Source of the DNA: CAZLHO01 sp964559455
GTDB taxonomy: Bacteria; Krumholzibacteriota; Krumholzibacteriia; LZORAL124-64-63
Length of the DNA: 9,838 nt
Reading direction: 5' to 3'
Assembly: GCA_964559455.1 (NCBI GenBank)
Contig: CAZLHO010000081.1
Coordinates: 1 to 9,838, forward strand
Of this stretch, positions 1-7,506 are shown piece after piece. Each line of letters begins with the position of its first letter. Position 1 is the first letter of the stretch. Made by a program: the position numbers and the translations under genes. The notes beneath the pieces were generated by a model. The model searched no databases. It worked only from the letters and a program-made list of their open reading frames with translations, and was not told where the DNA came from.

Positions 1-50
1 CTGACGTGAACCGGCAGCAGCACGCACAAGCCAGGGACAATCTAGGGGGC

Positions 51-87
51 ACAACAAAAGAAGCTGGCCACGCAGAGCGTGGCCAGC
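51..87 (-). terminator. Rho-independent terminator of the efflux operon
   Basis: A perfect 10-bp inverted repeat (GCTGGCCACG at 63-72, CGTGGCCAGC at 78-87) closes a 5-nt loop. Read on the minus strand, the stem is followed at once by TTCTTTTGTTGT (62 down to 51), a T-rich tract. It lies about 150 nt past the stop of the RND permease gene, the last gene of the minus-strand operon, so it most likely ends that transcript. On the plus strand the stem is followed by CAGGGG, so it should terminate only the minus strand. Confidence 0.75.
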
Positions 88-91
88 CAGG

Positions 92-132
92 GGCAAGTCG
101 GCGGGGGTTTGGAGGGAGAAAACCGACTTGCC
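92..132. repeat. Perfect 10-bp inverted repeat with G-rich loop
   Basis: GGCAAGTCGG (92-101) and CCGACTTGCC (123-132) are perfect complements separated by a 21-nt loop. The loop is purine-rich on the plus strand (GGGGG, GG and GGG runs) and pyrimidine-rich on the minus strand. The repeat sits 4 nt from the terminator hairpin and inside the 3' untranslated region of the efflux operon. No T tract follows it on either strand, so it is not an obvious terminator itself. It could stabilise the mRNA 3' end or be a protein site; no function is assigned. Confidence 0.6.
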
Positions 133-238
133 ACCTGAATCGGGCGAGTTTCCAATCTCCTACCCCGAAAATTAAGCATTCATTCCACGCCCGGCAACCT
201 CATTCCTGCCGGACCCGAAGAACGTGCCGGCCTCCTCT

Positions 239-3200
239 TCAAGACCCGCTCAGGGTCTCGCGCCGACCGCGGGCGTAGAGGAAGTAGGCCAGCGGGATCA
301 CGACGACCGTCAGGACCGTCGAGAGCAGCGATCCCATCATCAGCGAGATGGCCAGGCCCTGGAAGATCGGGTCGAAGACCATCACGAAGGAGCCGGTGAC
401 CACGGTGCCCGCGGTCAGGGCGATGGGCAGGAAGCGGATCGCTCCCGCCTCGATCACGGCCTCCTTCAGGGGCAGGCCCTGGCGCAGCCGCGCCTCGATG
501 AAGTCGATCAGCAGCACGCTGTTGCGGACCATGATGCCGGCCAGCGCGATCACGCCGATCATCGACGTCGCCGTGAAGAAGGCGCCGAAGATGAGGTGGC
601 CGGGGATGATGCCGACCAGTGTCAGCGGGATCGGGATCATCATCAGCAGCGGCACGGTGAAGTTCTGGAACATGCCGACGATCAGCAGGTAGATCAGCAC
701 CAGCACCACCGCGAAGGAGATGCCCAGGTCGCGGAAGACCTCGTACGTGATGTGCCACTCGCCGTCCCACTTGACCGCGTACTCCTCGGTCATCATCGGC
801 TGGGCGCGGAACTTCTGCTGCAGCTCCAGGCCGCTGGGCAGGGGGATCTCGGCGATGCGCTCGCGCATGTCGAGGATCGCGTAGATCGGCGACTCCAGCT
901 CGTCCGCCACGTCGGCGGTGACGTAGACCACCGGCTTCAGGTTGCGGCGGTGGCGGCTCTTGGGGATGGTCGTCTCCTCGACCGAGACCACGTCCGACAG
1001 GGGGATCAGGGCGCCCGCCTGAGAGTAGACGTAGAGGTCGTTCAGCGCCGCCACCCCGGAGCGGTCGGCGTAGGGCAGGCGCAGGTTGATCGGCACCGGC
1101 TCCGCGGCCTCGGCCGCGTAGAGCAGGCCGCCGTCGAAGCCGTTCAGGGCCACGGCCAGAGTCTGCGCCACCTGTTCGGTGCTGACGCCGCGCACCGAGG
1201 CGCGCTCCTTGTCGACGACGAAGATGTACTCGTTCATGTCGTCCTCGACGAACCAGTCGATGTCGACCACGCCGGGGGTGGTCTCGAAGATCTCCTTCAC
1301 CTGGCGGGCGACGTCGACGCGGCCTTCGAAGTCGGGACCGTAGATCTCGCAGACCAGGGTCGAGAGCACCGGCGGCCCGGGCGGCACCTCGGCGATCTTG
1401 ACGGCCGCGCCGTGCCGGGCGGCGATCTCCTGGATCGGGCCGCGCACCCGCTTGGCGATGTCGTGGCTCTGCGCCGAGCGCTCGCCGGCGTGCAGGAGGT
1501 TCACCTGCAGGTCGGCCACGTTCGGGCCCTGGCGCATGAAGTAGTGCCGCACCAGCCCGTTGAAGTTCACCGGCGAGGCCGCGCCGGCGTAGACCTCGTA
1601 GTCGGTCACCTCGGGCACGGTGGTCAGGTAGTCCCCGATCTCGCGGGCGACCGCCGTCGTCGCCTCCAGGGTCGTGCCCTCGGGGGTGTCGACGATGACC
1701 TGGAACTCGCTCTTGTTGTCGAAGGGCAGCATCTTCACCTGCACGGTGCGGGTGAAGAAGAGCAGGGTCGAGGCGGCCGTCAGCAGGGCGACGACGCCCA
1801 GGGCCAGCAGACCGCGCGACGGTCGGTCGACCAGCGGGCGCATGATGCGGGCGTAGGTCTTGTAGATGGCCGTCTCGTGCAGGCGGTAGCCCGTCTCCTC
1901 GGCCTCCAGCTCGGGATCGTTGGCCATGCCGCCGGTGGCGTCCAGGGCGTCGCCCTGCGAGGGCTTGAGCAGGCGTACGGCCAGCCAGGGCGTGATGATC
2001 AGGGCCACCAGCAGCGAGAAGATCATCGCCAGCGAGGCGCCCACCGGCATCGGCTTCATGTAGGGCCCCATCAGGCCGCGCACGAAGGCCATGGGCAGCA
2101 TCGAGGCGATCACCGTCAACGTGGCCAGGATGGTCGGGTTGCCCACCTCCTGGATCGCCTGCAGCGCCGAGAGCAGGCTCGCCCGCCGCGCCATCTTGAA
2201 GTGCCGGTGGATGTTCTCGACGACGATGATCGTGGCGTCGATCACGATACCGGTCACCAGGATCAGGGCGAAGAGGGTGACGCGGTTCAGCGTGTAGTCG
2301 TTGAAGTAGTAGACGAAGAGGGTCAGGCTGAAGGTCGTCGGGATCGACAGGAAGATGATCATCGCGCCGCGCCAGCCCATGGCCAGGAAGACGACGATCA
2401 CCGCCAGCAGGATGGCCAGGCCCAGGTTCTTGATCAGGCTCGATGCCTTGTCGGCGGCCGTCGCGCCGTAGTCGCGCGTGACCGTCAGGTTGACGTCGGC
2501 CGGGATCAGACGCCCTTCCAGGGCCTCGACCTTCTGCAGTATCGCGCCGGCCACGCGGGTGGCGTCGCTGCCCTTGCGCTTGGCGATCGACACGGTCACC
2601 GCGGGGTGCTCGGAGCCGGTCGGGAAGCGCTCGGCGTCGATGTCCAGGGCCTCCGCCGCGGGCCCGACGCCGAAGAAGACGTAGCTGTCGATCTCGCCCG
2701 GGCCGTCGGTGACCGTGGCCACGTCGCGCAGGTGGACGGGACGCTCCATGAACGAGCTCACCACCAGGTTCTCGACGTCCTCGCGGGTCTGCAGGAAGGT
2801 GCCGGCCTCGACGGCGAACTGCTCGTTGCCGGCGGCGAACATCCCCGCGGGCAGCGTCTTGTTGGCGGCCTGCAGGGCGGGCAGCACCGAGAGGGTCGTG
2901 ACGTTGAAGGCGGCCAGCCGCTGGGGGTCGACCTCGATGCGCAGCGTCCGCGGCCGGCCGCCGATCAGCTCGACGATCGAGACGTTCTCGATGCTCTGGA
3001 TCTCGCCCTTCAGCTCGGCGGCGATGCGGCGCAGCTCGTAGCCGTCGTAGACGTCGCTCCAGAGGGTCAGGGCCATCATCGGCACGTCGTCGATGCCGCG
3101 CACCTTGACCAGGGGCATCATCGTGCCCTGGGGCATGCGGTCGATGTTCGTGGCGATCTTGTTGTAGAGGCGGACCGACGCCTTCTCCACATCGGTGCCC

Positions 3201-3508
3201 ACCTTGTAGCGGGCCGTCAGCAGCGCGAAGCTGTGGAAGCTGCTGGTGTAGACGTACTCGAGGTCCTCGATCTCCCAGAGGATCTTCTCCAGCGGCTCGG
3301 CGATCAGGTTCTCGATCTGCTCGGGCGAGGCCCCGGGGTGCATGACCATCACGTCGATCATCGGCACCACGATCTGCGGCTCCTCCTCGCGCGGCGTCAG
3401 CATCAACGCGAAGAGGCCCAGCAGCAGCGTGGCCAGGATCAGCAGGGGCGTGATCTTCGAGTCGATGAAGACCTCGGCGAGCCTGGTGGCGAATCCCTTC
3501 TTGTCCAT
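239..3508 (-). CDS. RND-family efflux permease (AcrB/CzcA superfamily)
   Basis: Inner-membrane, proton-driven pump subunit of a tripartite efflux system, 1089 aa, a full length for the family. It shows the duplicated RND plan: TM1 at about 19-38, a large periplasmic loop to about 357, TM2-TM6 at about 358-510, a cytoplasmic linker with an acidic stretch (about 515-550), TM7 at about 566-586, a second periplasmic loop to about 926, and TM8-TM12 at about 928-1076. In TM4 the relay motif reads IDATIIVVEN (423-432). Anchored on E431-N432, it keeps the Asp equivalent to AcrB D407 (D424) but has Ala where AcrB has D408. TM10 reads VRNSVLLIDF (994-1003), with Arg995 at the place of AcrB K940. The motif EVPPGPPVLS (707-716) lies in the second periplasmic half. 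The ATG at 3508 is separated from the adaptor stop codon by one base, which suggests translational coupling. The substrate cannot be read from sequence; both drug (HAE) and metal (HME) pumps share this fold. Confidence 0.95.
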   Translation of the reverse strand: MDKKGFATRLAEVFIDSKITPLLILATLLLGLFALMLTPREEEPQIVVPMIDVMVMHPGASPEQIENLIAEPLEKILWEIEDLEYVYTSSFHSFALLTARYKVGTDVEKASVRLYNKIATNIDRMPQGTMMPLVKVRGIDDVPMMALTLWSDVYDGYELRRIAAELKGEIQSIENVSIVELIGGRPRTLRIEVDPQRLAAFNVTTLSVLPALQAANKTLPAGMFAAGNEQFAVEAGTFLQTREDVENLVVSSFMERPVHLRDVATVTDGPGEIDSYVFFGVGPAAEALDIDAERFPTGSEHPAVTVSIAKRKGSDATRVAGAILQKVEALEGRLIPADVNLTVTRDYGATAADKASSLIKNLGLAILLAVIVVFLAMGWRGAMIIFLSIPTTFSLTLFVYYFNDYTLNRVTLFALILVTGIVIDATIIVVENIHRHFKMARRASLLSALQAIQEVGNPTILATLTVIASMLPMAFVRGLMGPYMKPMPVGASLAMIFSLLVALIITPWLAVRLLKPSQGDALDATGGMANDPELEAEETGYRLHETAIYKTYARIMRPLVDRPSRGLLALGVVALLTAASTLLFFTRTVQVKMLPFDNKSEFQVIVDTPEGTTLEATTAVAREIGDYLTTVPEVTDYEVYAGAASPVNFNGLVRHYFMRQGPNVADLQVNLLHAGERSAQSHDIAKRVRGPIQEIAARHGAAVKIAEVPPGPPVLSTLVCEIYGPDFEGRVDVARQVKEIFETTPGVVDIDWFVEDDMNEYIFVVDKERASVRGVSTEQVAQTLAVALNGFDGGLLYAAEAAEPVPINLRLPYADRSGVAALNDLYVYSQAGALIPLSDVVSVEETTIPKSRHRRNLKPVVYVTADVADELESPIYAILDMRERIAEIPLPSGLELQQKFRAQPMMTEEYAVKWDGEWHITYEVFRDLGISFAVVLVLIYLLIVGMFQNFTVPLLMMIPIPLTLVGIIPGHLIFGAFFTATSMIGVIALAGIMVRNSVLLIDFIEARLRQGLPLKEAVIEAGAIRFLPIALTAGTVVTGSFVMVFDPIFQGLAISLMMGSLLSTVLTVVVIPLAYFLYARGRRETLSGS

Positions 3509-3509
3509 G

Positions 3510-4610
3510 TCAGTTCACCACCCTGTCGCCCTCGACCAGGGGCCTGGCGCTGGAGACGACGACCCGCTCGCCGGCGGTCAGGCCCGAGAGCACTTCGAGG
3601 CCGGCTCCGGTCTCGCGTCCGGGGCGCACCCAGCGCAGCTCGACCCGGTCGTCCTCGTCGACGACGAAGACGCCGTAGAGCTGGCCGCGCTCATGCACGG
3701 CCGCGGTCGGGATCACCACGCCGGTGCGCTCGCCCACGGGCACCAGCACGCGGGCGAACATGCCGCTGCGCAGCCTCCGGTCGGCGTTGTCCACGTGCAT
3801 CTCGACGTCGTAGGTCCTGCTGCCCGGGCTGGTTCCCGGCACGATCCGGTCGACGACGGCGCGGTGCACGGATCCGGCCAGCGACGTGACGTCGACGGTC
3901 ACGGTGTCGCCGATCGCCACGCTCGACACGTCGCGCTCGCCCAGGCGGGCGACGATCTTCATGCGGTCGATCCGCTCCAGCACCAGCAGGGGCATGCCCG
4001 GGCTGGCCATGTCGCCCTCCTCGACCATGCGCCGGGCCACGACGCCGTCGATGGGGGCGACGATGTCCAGGTAGCCGAGGTGGACCGCCAGTTCGGTCCT
4101 GGCCGCCAGGGCGGCGTCCAGGCCCGCGCGGGCGCGGTCCCGGCCGGTCAGCACGTCGTCCAGCTGCTGCCGCGAGACGGATTTCTCGGCGAAGAGACTC
4201 TCGAAGCGCTCGGCCATCTTCTCGGCGTTGGCCGTGACGGCGCGGGCCTCGGCGATCCCGGCCTCGACCTGGACCTGCTTGGCCCTGAGGTCGGCGTCGT
4301 CGATCGTCAGCAGGGGGGCGCCGGCTTCCACCCGGTCGCCCTCCCGGGCGTGCAGGGTGCGCACCCAGCCCATCATCCGCGTGCTCACGTTGACTCTGGT
4401 CTCGGGCTCCACGCTGCCGGTGGCCGTGACCAGGATCGGCAGCTCGGCGGCGGCGGCCCGCACGGTGGTGCCGGAAACGTCCTCGCCGGCGGGGCGGACC
4501 TGCGGCGTCTCGCCGGCGCAGCCGGCCAGCAGCAGGGCGGCGGCGAGCAGGCCGGCCAGGGCGGCCGCGGTAGCGGCGCGGGAGTCGAATGCGATGTTCT
4601 TGGCGTTCAT
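3510..4610 (-). CDS. Membrane-fusion (periplasmic adaptor) lipoprotein of RND efflux system
   Basis: Adaptor of 366 aa that links the RND permease to the outer-membrane channel in the periplasm. The N-terminus is a lipoprotein signal peptide: a hydrophobic stretch at about 12-28 and the lipobox LLAG-C with the lipidated Cys at residue 31. The usual family order follows: first half of the lipoyl domain at about 80-104 (GWVRTLHAREGDRVEAGAPL), an alpha-helical hairpin at about 107-172, second lipoyl half at about 180-212 (IVAPIDGVVARRMVEEGD), then a beta-barrel (about 216-292) and a membrane-proximal domain to the C-terminus. The ATG at 4610 follows GAGGAG by 8 nt. That ribosome-binding site overlaps the last codons of the channel gene, and the gap between the two genes is 5 nt. 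The gene is part of the same transcript as its neighbours on both sides. Confidence 0.94.
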   Translation of the reverse strand: MNAKNIAFDSRAATAAALAGLLAAALLLAGCAGETPQVRPAGEDVSGTTVRAAAAELPILVTATGSVEPETRVNVSTRMMGWVRTLHAREGDRVEAGAPLLTIDDADLRAKQVQVEAGIAEARAVTANAEKMAERFESLFAEKSVSRQQLDDVLTGRDRARAGLDAALAARTELAVHLGYLDIVAPIDGVVARRMVEEGDMASPGMPLLVLERIDRMKIVARLGERDVSSVAIGDTVTVDVTSLAGSVHRAVVDRIVPGTSPGSRTYDVEMHVDNADRRLRSGMFARVLVPVGERTGVVIPTAAVHERGQLYGVFVVDEDDRVELRWVRPGRETGAGLEVLSGLTAGERVVVSSARPLVEGDRVVN

Positions 4611-4615
4611 TGGAC

Positions 4616-6004
4616 TTACTCCTCGGCGGCGCCGGCGGCGCCCGCGTAGCGCAGCCCGGCGAGGCTGACGCGGTAATCGTGTCGGGCCCGGACGAGGTTG
4701 CCCTCGGCCATGGTGGCGGCGGCCTGCACGTCCAGCAGGTCGACCATCGAGGCCAGGCCCTCGCGGTATTGGTTGGTCACGATGCGCAGCCCCTCGCGGG
4801 CGGCGTCCACGGCGCCCCGGGCCACCCGCACCTTCTCGGCGTCGGCCTCGAGGGTCAGGCGGGCCTGGATCAACTCAACGGCCGCCCGCCGCTCGGCGAA
4901 ATCCAGCATGTGCTCGGCGGCGCGGCGCTCGGCGTTCGCCTTGCGCAGTCCGCCGATGTTCTCCAGCCCCGAGAAGACGTCCCAGGTGGCGTAGATGCCG
5001 ACGGTCCAGCTGTCGGCGTCGTCGCCCAGGAATTCGTCGCGGCTGAACCAGTTCTTCTCGGCGCTCAGGTTCAGGTGGGGGAGCAGGCGGCCCCGGGCCA
5101 TCTTGGCCATTCCCCCGGCGGCGGCGCTGCGCTCGCGGTGGGCTCGGATGTCGGCGCGGTCGGCGGGGGAGCCGGTCGGGACGAGCGGCAGCAGGTCGAC
5201 GGCCTGTCCGACCTCGGCCGGGGCCACGACCAGGTCCGTGCGCAGGGCCGTCAGCAGCTTGATGTTCTCGCCGGCCACGGCCTGCATGTTCCGCATCTCG
5301 ATCAGGCGCTGGGCCAGCGCGTCGCGATGGACCCTGGCCTGCAGCAGGTCGGCCTCGGTGACCATCTCGGCGTCGAACATCGCCTGGGCCTGCCGCACGT
5401 GCCCCTCGGCCGAGGCCAGCGCCGTCTTCAGCACCTCGACCCAGGCCCGCGCCAGGACCAGCCCCTCGTAGGCCTGGATCGCCTGGTATTCGACGGTCTC
5501 GCCGGCCCGCTCGTGGTCGGCGACGGCCGCCCGCGCGGCGGCGTCGGCCGCCCGCTTGCCGTAGAGGGCCATGCCGCCGTTGAAGAGCGGCATCAGCGCC
5601 CGGGCCTGGGTGATGTTGTTCTCGGCGACGCCCGGGTCGTTCAGCAGGGCCGGATTGAAGTCGGCGCCGGTGACGATGCGCTGGTTCAGCTTGAAGCCGA
5701 AGCTGTAGAGGGGATCGTCGCTGCGGATGCGGTAGGCGCCCAGCGTCAGCCGCGGCAGGAAGCCGCGCCAGGCGCCCAGCGCCTCGGCCCGGGCCGCGTC
5801 GGTCATCGCGCCCGAGGCCGCCAGCATCTCGTTGTCGGCCAGGGTCGCCCGGACAACCTGGTCGCGGCTCACGTAGAGGGTGTCGCCGCGCACCGCGCCG
5901 AGGTCGATCAGGGACGTCCCGGCGCCGGCCGAGCCCGGAACGCCGGCCAGGGCCAGCAGAGCCGGGAGCAGCAGGGAGCCGAGACGCGCCGCCATGCTCT
6001 TCAT
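4616..6004 (-). CDS. TolC-family outer-membrane efflux channel
   Basis: Outer-membrane factor of 462 aa that completes the tripartite pump. I chose the ATG at 6004 because it begins a standard signal peptide (MKSMAARLGSLLLPALLALAG, likely cleaved after GSAGA at about residue 28) and follows AGAGGTG by 6 nt. An upstream in-frame ATG at 6175 would add 57 residues and run through the preceding gene. The mature protein is mostly long Ala/Glu/Arg-rich helices, as in TolC. The typical second-repeat signature NQYREGLASMVDLLDVQAA (just before the last helix) matches the family consensus of YxxGxxSxxDLLDAQ type. First-repeat strand residues (SFGFKLNQRI) and second-repeat strand residues (WTVGIYATWDVFSG) are also visible. 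The next gene, the adaptor, starts 5 nt after the stop codon. Confidence 0.93.
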   Translation of the reverse strand: MKSMAARLGSLLLPALLALAGVPGSAGAGTSLIDLGAVRGDTLYVSRDQVVRATLADNEMLAASGAMTDAARAEALGAWRGFLPRLTLGAYRIRSDDPLYSFGFKLNQRIVTGADFNPALLNDPGVAENNITQARALMPLFNGGMALYGKRAADAAARAAVADHERAGETVEYQAIQAYEGLVLARAWVEVLKTALASAEGHVRQAQAMFDAEMVTEADLLQARVHRDALAQRLIEMRNMQAVAGENIKLLTALRTDLVVAPAEVGQAVDLLPLVPTGSPADRADIRAHRERSAAAGGMAKMARGRLLPHLNLSAEKNWFSRDEFLGDDADSWTVGIYATWDVFSGLENIGGLRKANAERRAAEHMLDFAERRAAVELIQARLTLEADAEKVRVARGAVDAAREGLRIVTNQYREGLASMVDLLDVQAAATMAEGNLVRARHDYRVSLAGLRYAGAAGAAEE

Positions 6005-6045
6005 TGTCCACACCTCTCGTCTCTTGAGGAGTCTGTCGGTTCCGT

Positions 6046-6258
6046 TCACGCGTTCCGGGCGCCGGAGGCCGACTCGGGAACGCCCCACTTCTTGAGCATC
6101 GAGATCAACGGGCACCAGTCCGAGAAGGCGGACTGGAGCAGGTTCAGGCCGACGAAGGCCGTCAGCCAAAGCCATTTGGGGCTGACGAAGTGGCCGAGAG
6201 CGAGGCTGCCCAGCACCATGATGCCGGCCACCATCCTCAGATATCTGTGTATCGTCAT
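6046..6258 (-). CDS. Small DUF2892 (YgaP-type) inner-membrane protein
   Basis: Membrane protein of 70 aa, first gene of the efflux operon. It has two hydrophobic segments (about residues 7-22 and 27-42) followed by the DUF2892 signature NLLQSAFSDWCPLISMLKKWGV (split here between residues 38 and 59), with Cys48 in the conserved WCP position. DUF2892 forms the membrane part of the E. coli sulfurtransferase YgaP; here it stands alone without a rhodanese domain. The ATG at 6258 has a strong ribosome-binding site (GGAGG, 6 nt spacer). An in-frame ATG at 6300 lacks one. The stop codon is 41 nt from the channel gene. Why a DUF2892 protein leads an RND operon is unknown; a role in thiol or sulfur handling is only inferred from family relatives. 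Confidence 0.85.
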   Translation of the reverse strand: MTIHRYLRMVAGIMVLGSLALGHFVSPKWLWLTAFVGLNLLQSAFSDWCPLISMLKKWGVPESASGARNA

Positions 6259-6347
6259 TGCGGTCCTCCGAAGGAATGCAGGCTCCGGGCTGGTGATCAT
6301 CGAGGCACCCGGAACTCCCTGTGGGCCAAGGCTATTAAATTGTTTCG

Positions 6348-6361
6348 AATATTCTAATATT
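6348..6361. promoter_or_regulatory. Candidate repressor operator (AATATT-CT-AATATT)
   Basis: Two AATATT hexamers (6348-6353 and 6356-6361) flank a 2-bp spacer inside an AT-rich island in a GC-rich genome. The element overlaps the -10 box and part of the spacer of the minus-strand efflux promoter, where a bound repressor would block RNA polymerase. ArsR/SmtB repressors often use AT-rich inverted repeats with short spacers over promoter elements, and such a regulator is encoded nearby (7595-7927). A direct repeat ATTGTT (6339-6344 and 6359-6364, 20 bp apart) frames the site. Binding by that regulator is inference. Confidence 0.5.
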
Positions 6362-6379
6362 GTTGGTCCGTCCTGTCAA
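6351..6379 (-). promoter_or_regulatory. Sigma70-type promoter of the DUF2892-RND efflux operon
   Basis: On the minus strand a consensus -35 box TTGACA (6379-6374) is followed after exactly 17 nt by TAGAAT (6356-6351), a 5-of-6 match to TATAAT. Transcription would begin near 6344, leaving a leader of about 86 nt before the DUF2892 start. The leader contains a short GC-rich pairing (CCGGG with CCCGG) but no recognisable riboswitch. This is the best-matching promoter in the window. Confidence 0.75.
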
Positions 6380-6426
6380 GACTCATTTTGGGGATGGTTG
6401 TCGGCCGCCCGACCGGGGAGTTGGAA

Positions 6427-6455
6427 TTGCCAGCCCGCGCTAACCTGCGTATCGT
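6427..6455 (+). promoter_or_regulatory. Possible ispH promoter (weak match)
   Basis: TTGCCA (6427-6432) and TATCGT (6450-6455) are separated by 17 nt, which would start transcription near 6462, about 30 nt before the ispH ATG. Each box matches the sigma70 consensus at four of six positions. This is only a reasonable candidate in the divergent intergenic region. Confidence 0.35.
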
Positions 6456-6492
6456 GGCGTCCTCGACGGAGTATACCCCAGGAGATGTGATA

Positions 6493-7440
6493 ATGAACGA
6501 CAATGTTCGTCGTTTGCTCGTGGCCCGGCCCCGCGGATTCTGCGCGGGCGTCGAACGAGCGATCGCGGTGGTCGAGGCCATGCTCGAGCAGGTCGAAGGC
6601 GACCTCTACGTGCGGCGGGAGATCGTCCACAACCAGGCCGTCGTCGAGGACTTCCGGCGGCGGGGGGTGATCTTCGTCGACGAGCTGGACGAGGTGCCCG
6701 ACGGCGGCACCGTCGTCTTCAGCGCGCACGGGGTGGCGCCTTCGGTGAGGGAGGAGGCCGCGGCCCGCGGCCTGCGGACGATCGACGCCACCTGCCCCCT
6801 GGTGACCAAGGTCCACAACCAGGTCGCGCACAACGTCGAGCGCGGCAGGCACATCCTGCTGATCGGGCACGCCGGCCACGACGAGGTCGTGGGCACGCTC
6901 GGCGTGGCTCCGGAGGCCATCACGCTGGTCACCGGCCTCGATGACGCGGCGACCCTGGACATCCCCGGAGACCTCGATCTCTTCTACGTCACCCAGACCA
7001 CGCTGAGTGTGGACGAGACCCGCGGGATCATCGAGGCCCTGCGCGCTCGCTTCCCCCGGATGCGGGGGCCGGCGAACAGCGACATCTGCTACGCGACCCA
7101 GAACCGGCAGGACGCCGTCAAGGAGATGCTGGACCGGGGGATCGCGCGCCTGCTCGTGGTCGGCTCGGCCAACAGCAGCAACTCCCGGCGGCTCTGCGAG
7201 GTCGCCCGGGCGCGCGGCGTGCCCGCCGATCTGATCGACGGCGTCGAGGGTCTGCCCGCCTCGGTCCAGGCCGAAGCGGGACCGGTGGGGCTCACCGCCG
7301 GCGCCTCCGCGCCGGAGCACCTCGTCCAGGAGATCATCGTCCGGCTACGCGACTCGGGCCGCGTCGTCGAGGAAGTCTTTGTACGCGAGGAGAATGTGAA
7401 ATTCAGTCTCCCTGTTGAAACAATAACAAAACCCAACTGA
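6493..7440 (+). CDS. ispH: 4-hydroxy-3-methylbut-2-enyl diphosphate reductase (IspH/LytB)
   Basis: Last enzyme of the MEP isoprenoid pathway. It is a cytosolic iron-sulfur protein that reduces HMBPP to IPP and DMAPP. At 315 aa it matches the usual length (E. coli 316). The three cluster-binding cysteines are present: C17 in RPRGFCAGV, C101 in DATCPLVTKVH and C199 in SDICYATQNRQ. Substrate-site motifs are intact: EIVHN (H46), FSAHG (H79), GHAGHDEV (H129, E131), TQTTLS, GSANSSNS and TAGASAPE. The ATG at 6493 follows AGGAGA by 7 nt and puts the first cysteine motif at the expected distance; an earlier in-frame ATG at 6388 would add 35 unrelated residues. Downstream, no terminator separates it from the ArsR-type gene, so some read-through is possible. 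The last codons and the following 60 nt are unusually AT-rich. Confidence 0.98.
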   Translation: MNDNVRRLLVARPRGFCAGVERAIAVVEAMLEQVEGDLYVRREIVHNQAVVEDFRRRGVIFVDELDEVPDGGTVVFSAHGVAPSVREEAAARGLRTIDATCPLVTKVHNQVAHNVERGRHILLIGHAGHDEVVGTLGVAPEAITLVTGLDDAATLDIPGDLDLFYVTQTTLSVDETRGIIEALRARFPRMRGPANSDICYATQNRQDAVKEMLDRGIARLLVVGSANSSNSRRLCEVARARGVPADLIDGVEGLPASVQAEAGPVGLTAGASAPEHLVQEIIVRLRDSGRVVEEVFVREENVKFSLPVETITKPN

Positions 7441-7471
7441 AATACACCCTGTTCTGCATCTATGCATTACA

Positions 7472-7506
7472 TTGACTTTGACATGACCAAGGGATCTCAT
7501 TACTTT
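7472..7506 (+). promoter_or_regulatory. Possible promoter of the ArsR-type regulator gene
   Basis: Two overlapping -35-like boxes lie in an AT-rich gap: TTGACT (7472-7477) and a perfect TTGACA (7478-7483). At 17-nt spacing they reach TCTCAT (7495-7500, four of six matches) and TACTTT (7501-7506, three of six). The leader to the GTG start would be about 85 nt. Just upstream is a small inverted repeat TGCAT-CT-ATGCA (7455-7466). The -35 boxes are good and the -10 boxes weak, so the exact promoter is uncertain. Confidence 0.4.

Larger units (their letters stand above)
1..238. other. Non-coding left edge, 3' untranslated region of the efflux operon
   Basis: No credible gene is seen here. Besides the two inverted repeats described separately, there is a 6-bp hairpin CCGGCA/TGCCGG (191-196 and 207-212) and an 8-bp direct repeat AGCCAGGG (29-36 and 85-92). 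The area around 133-185 is less GC-rich than the genes. Positions 1-50 could belong to the flank of a gene outside the window, but nothing shows it. Confidence 0.6.

Noticed and set aside
6..278. Small plus-strand open frame at the left edge
   Set aside because: It runs through two inverted repeats and into the end of the permease gene, with no recognisable motif or ribosome-binding site.
224..3889. Long open frame on the plus strand, opposite the RND permease and adaptor genes
   Set aside because: Its product is rich in His, Asp, Arg, Gln and Gly with no domain, as expected for the antisense of a GC-rich gene; the minus-strand reading gives a full RND protein.
6005..6175. N-terminal extension of the TolC-type protein from an ATG at 6175
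   Set aside because: It would overlap the DUF2892 gene and bury the signal peptide 57 residues inside the protein; the ATG at 6004 has its own ribosome-binding site.
6259..6300. ATG at 6300 as the start of the DUF2892 protein
   Set aside because: No ribosome-binding site precedes it, whereas GGAGG lies 6 nt before the ATG at 6258.
4589..6490. Long open frame on the plus strand, opposite the TolC-type and DUF2892 genes
   Set aside because: Low-complexity antisense product; the minus strand carries recognisable proteins with ribosome-binding sites.
6376..7320. Minus-strand open frame opposite ispH
   Set aside because: Antisense shadow of a fully conserved IspH; no ribosome-binding site or domain was recognised.
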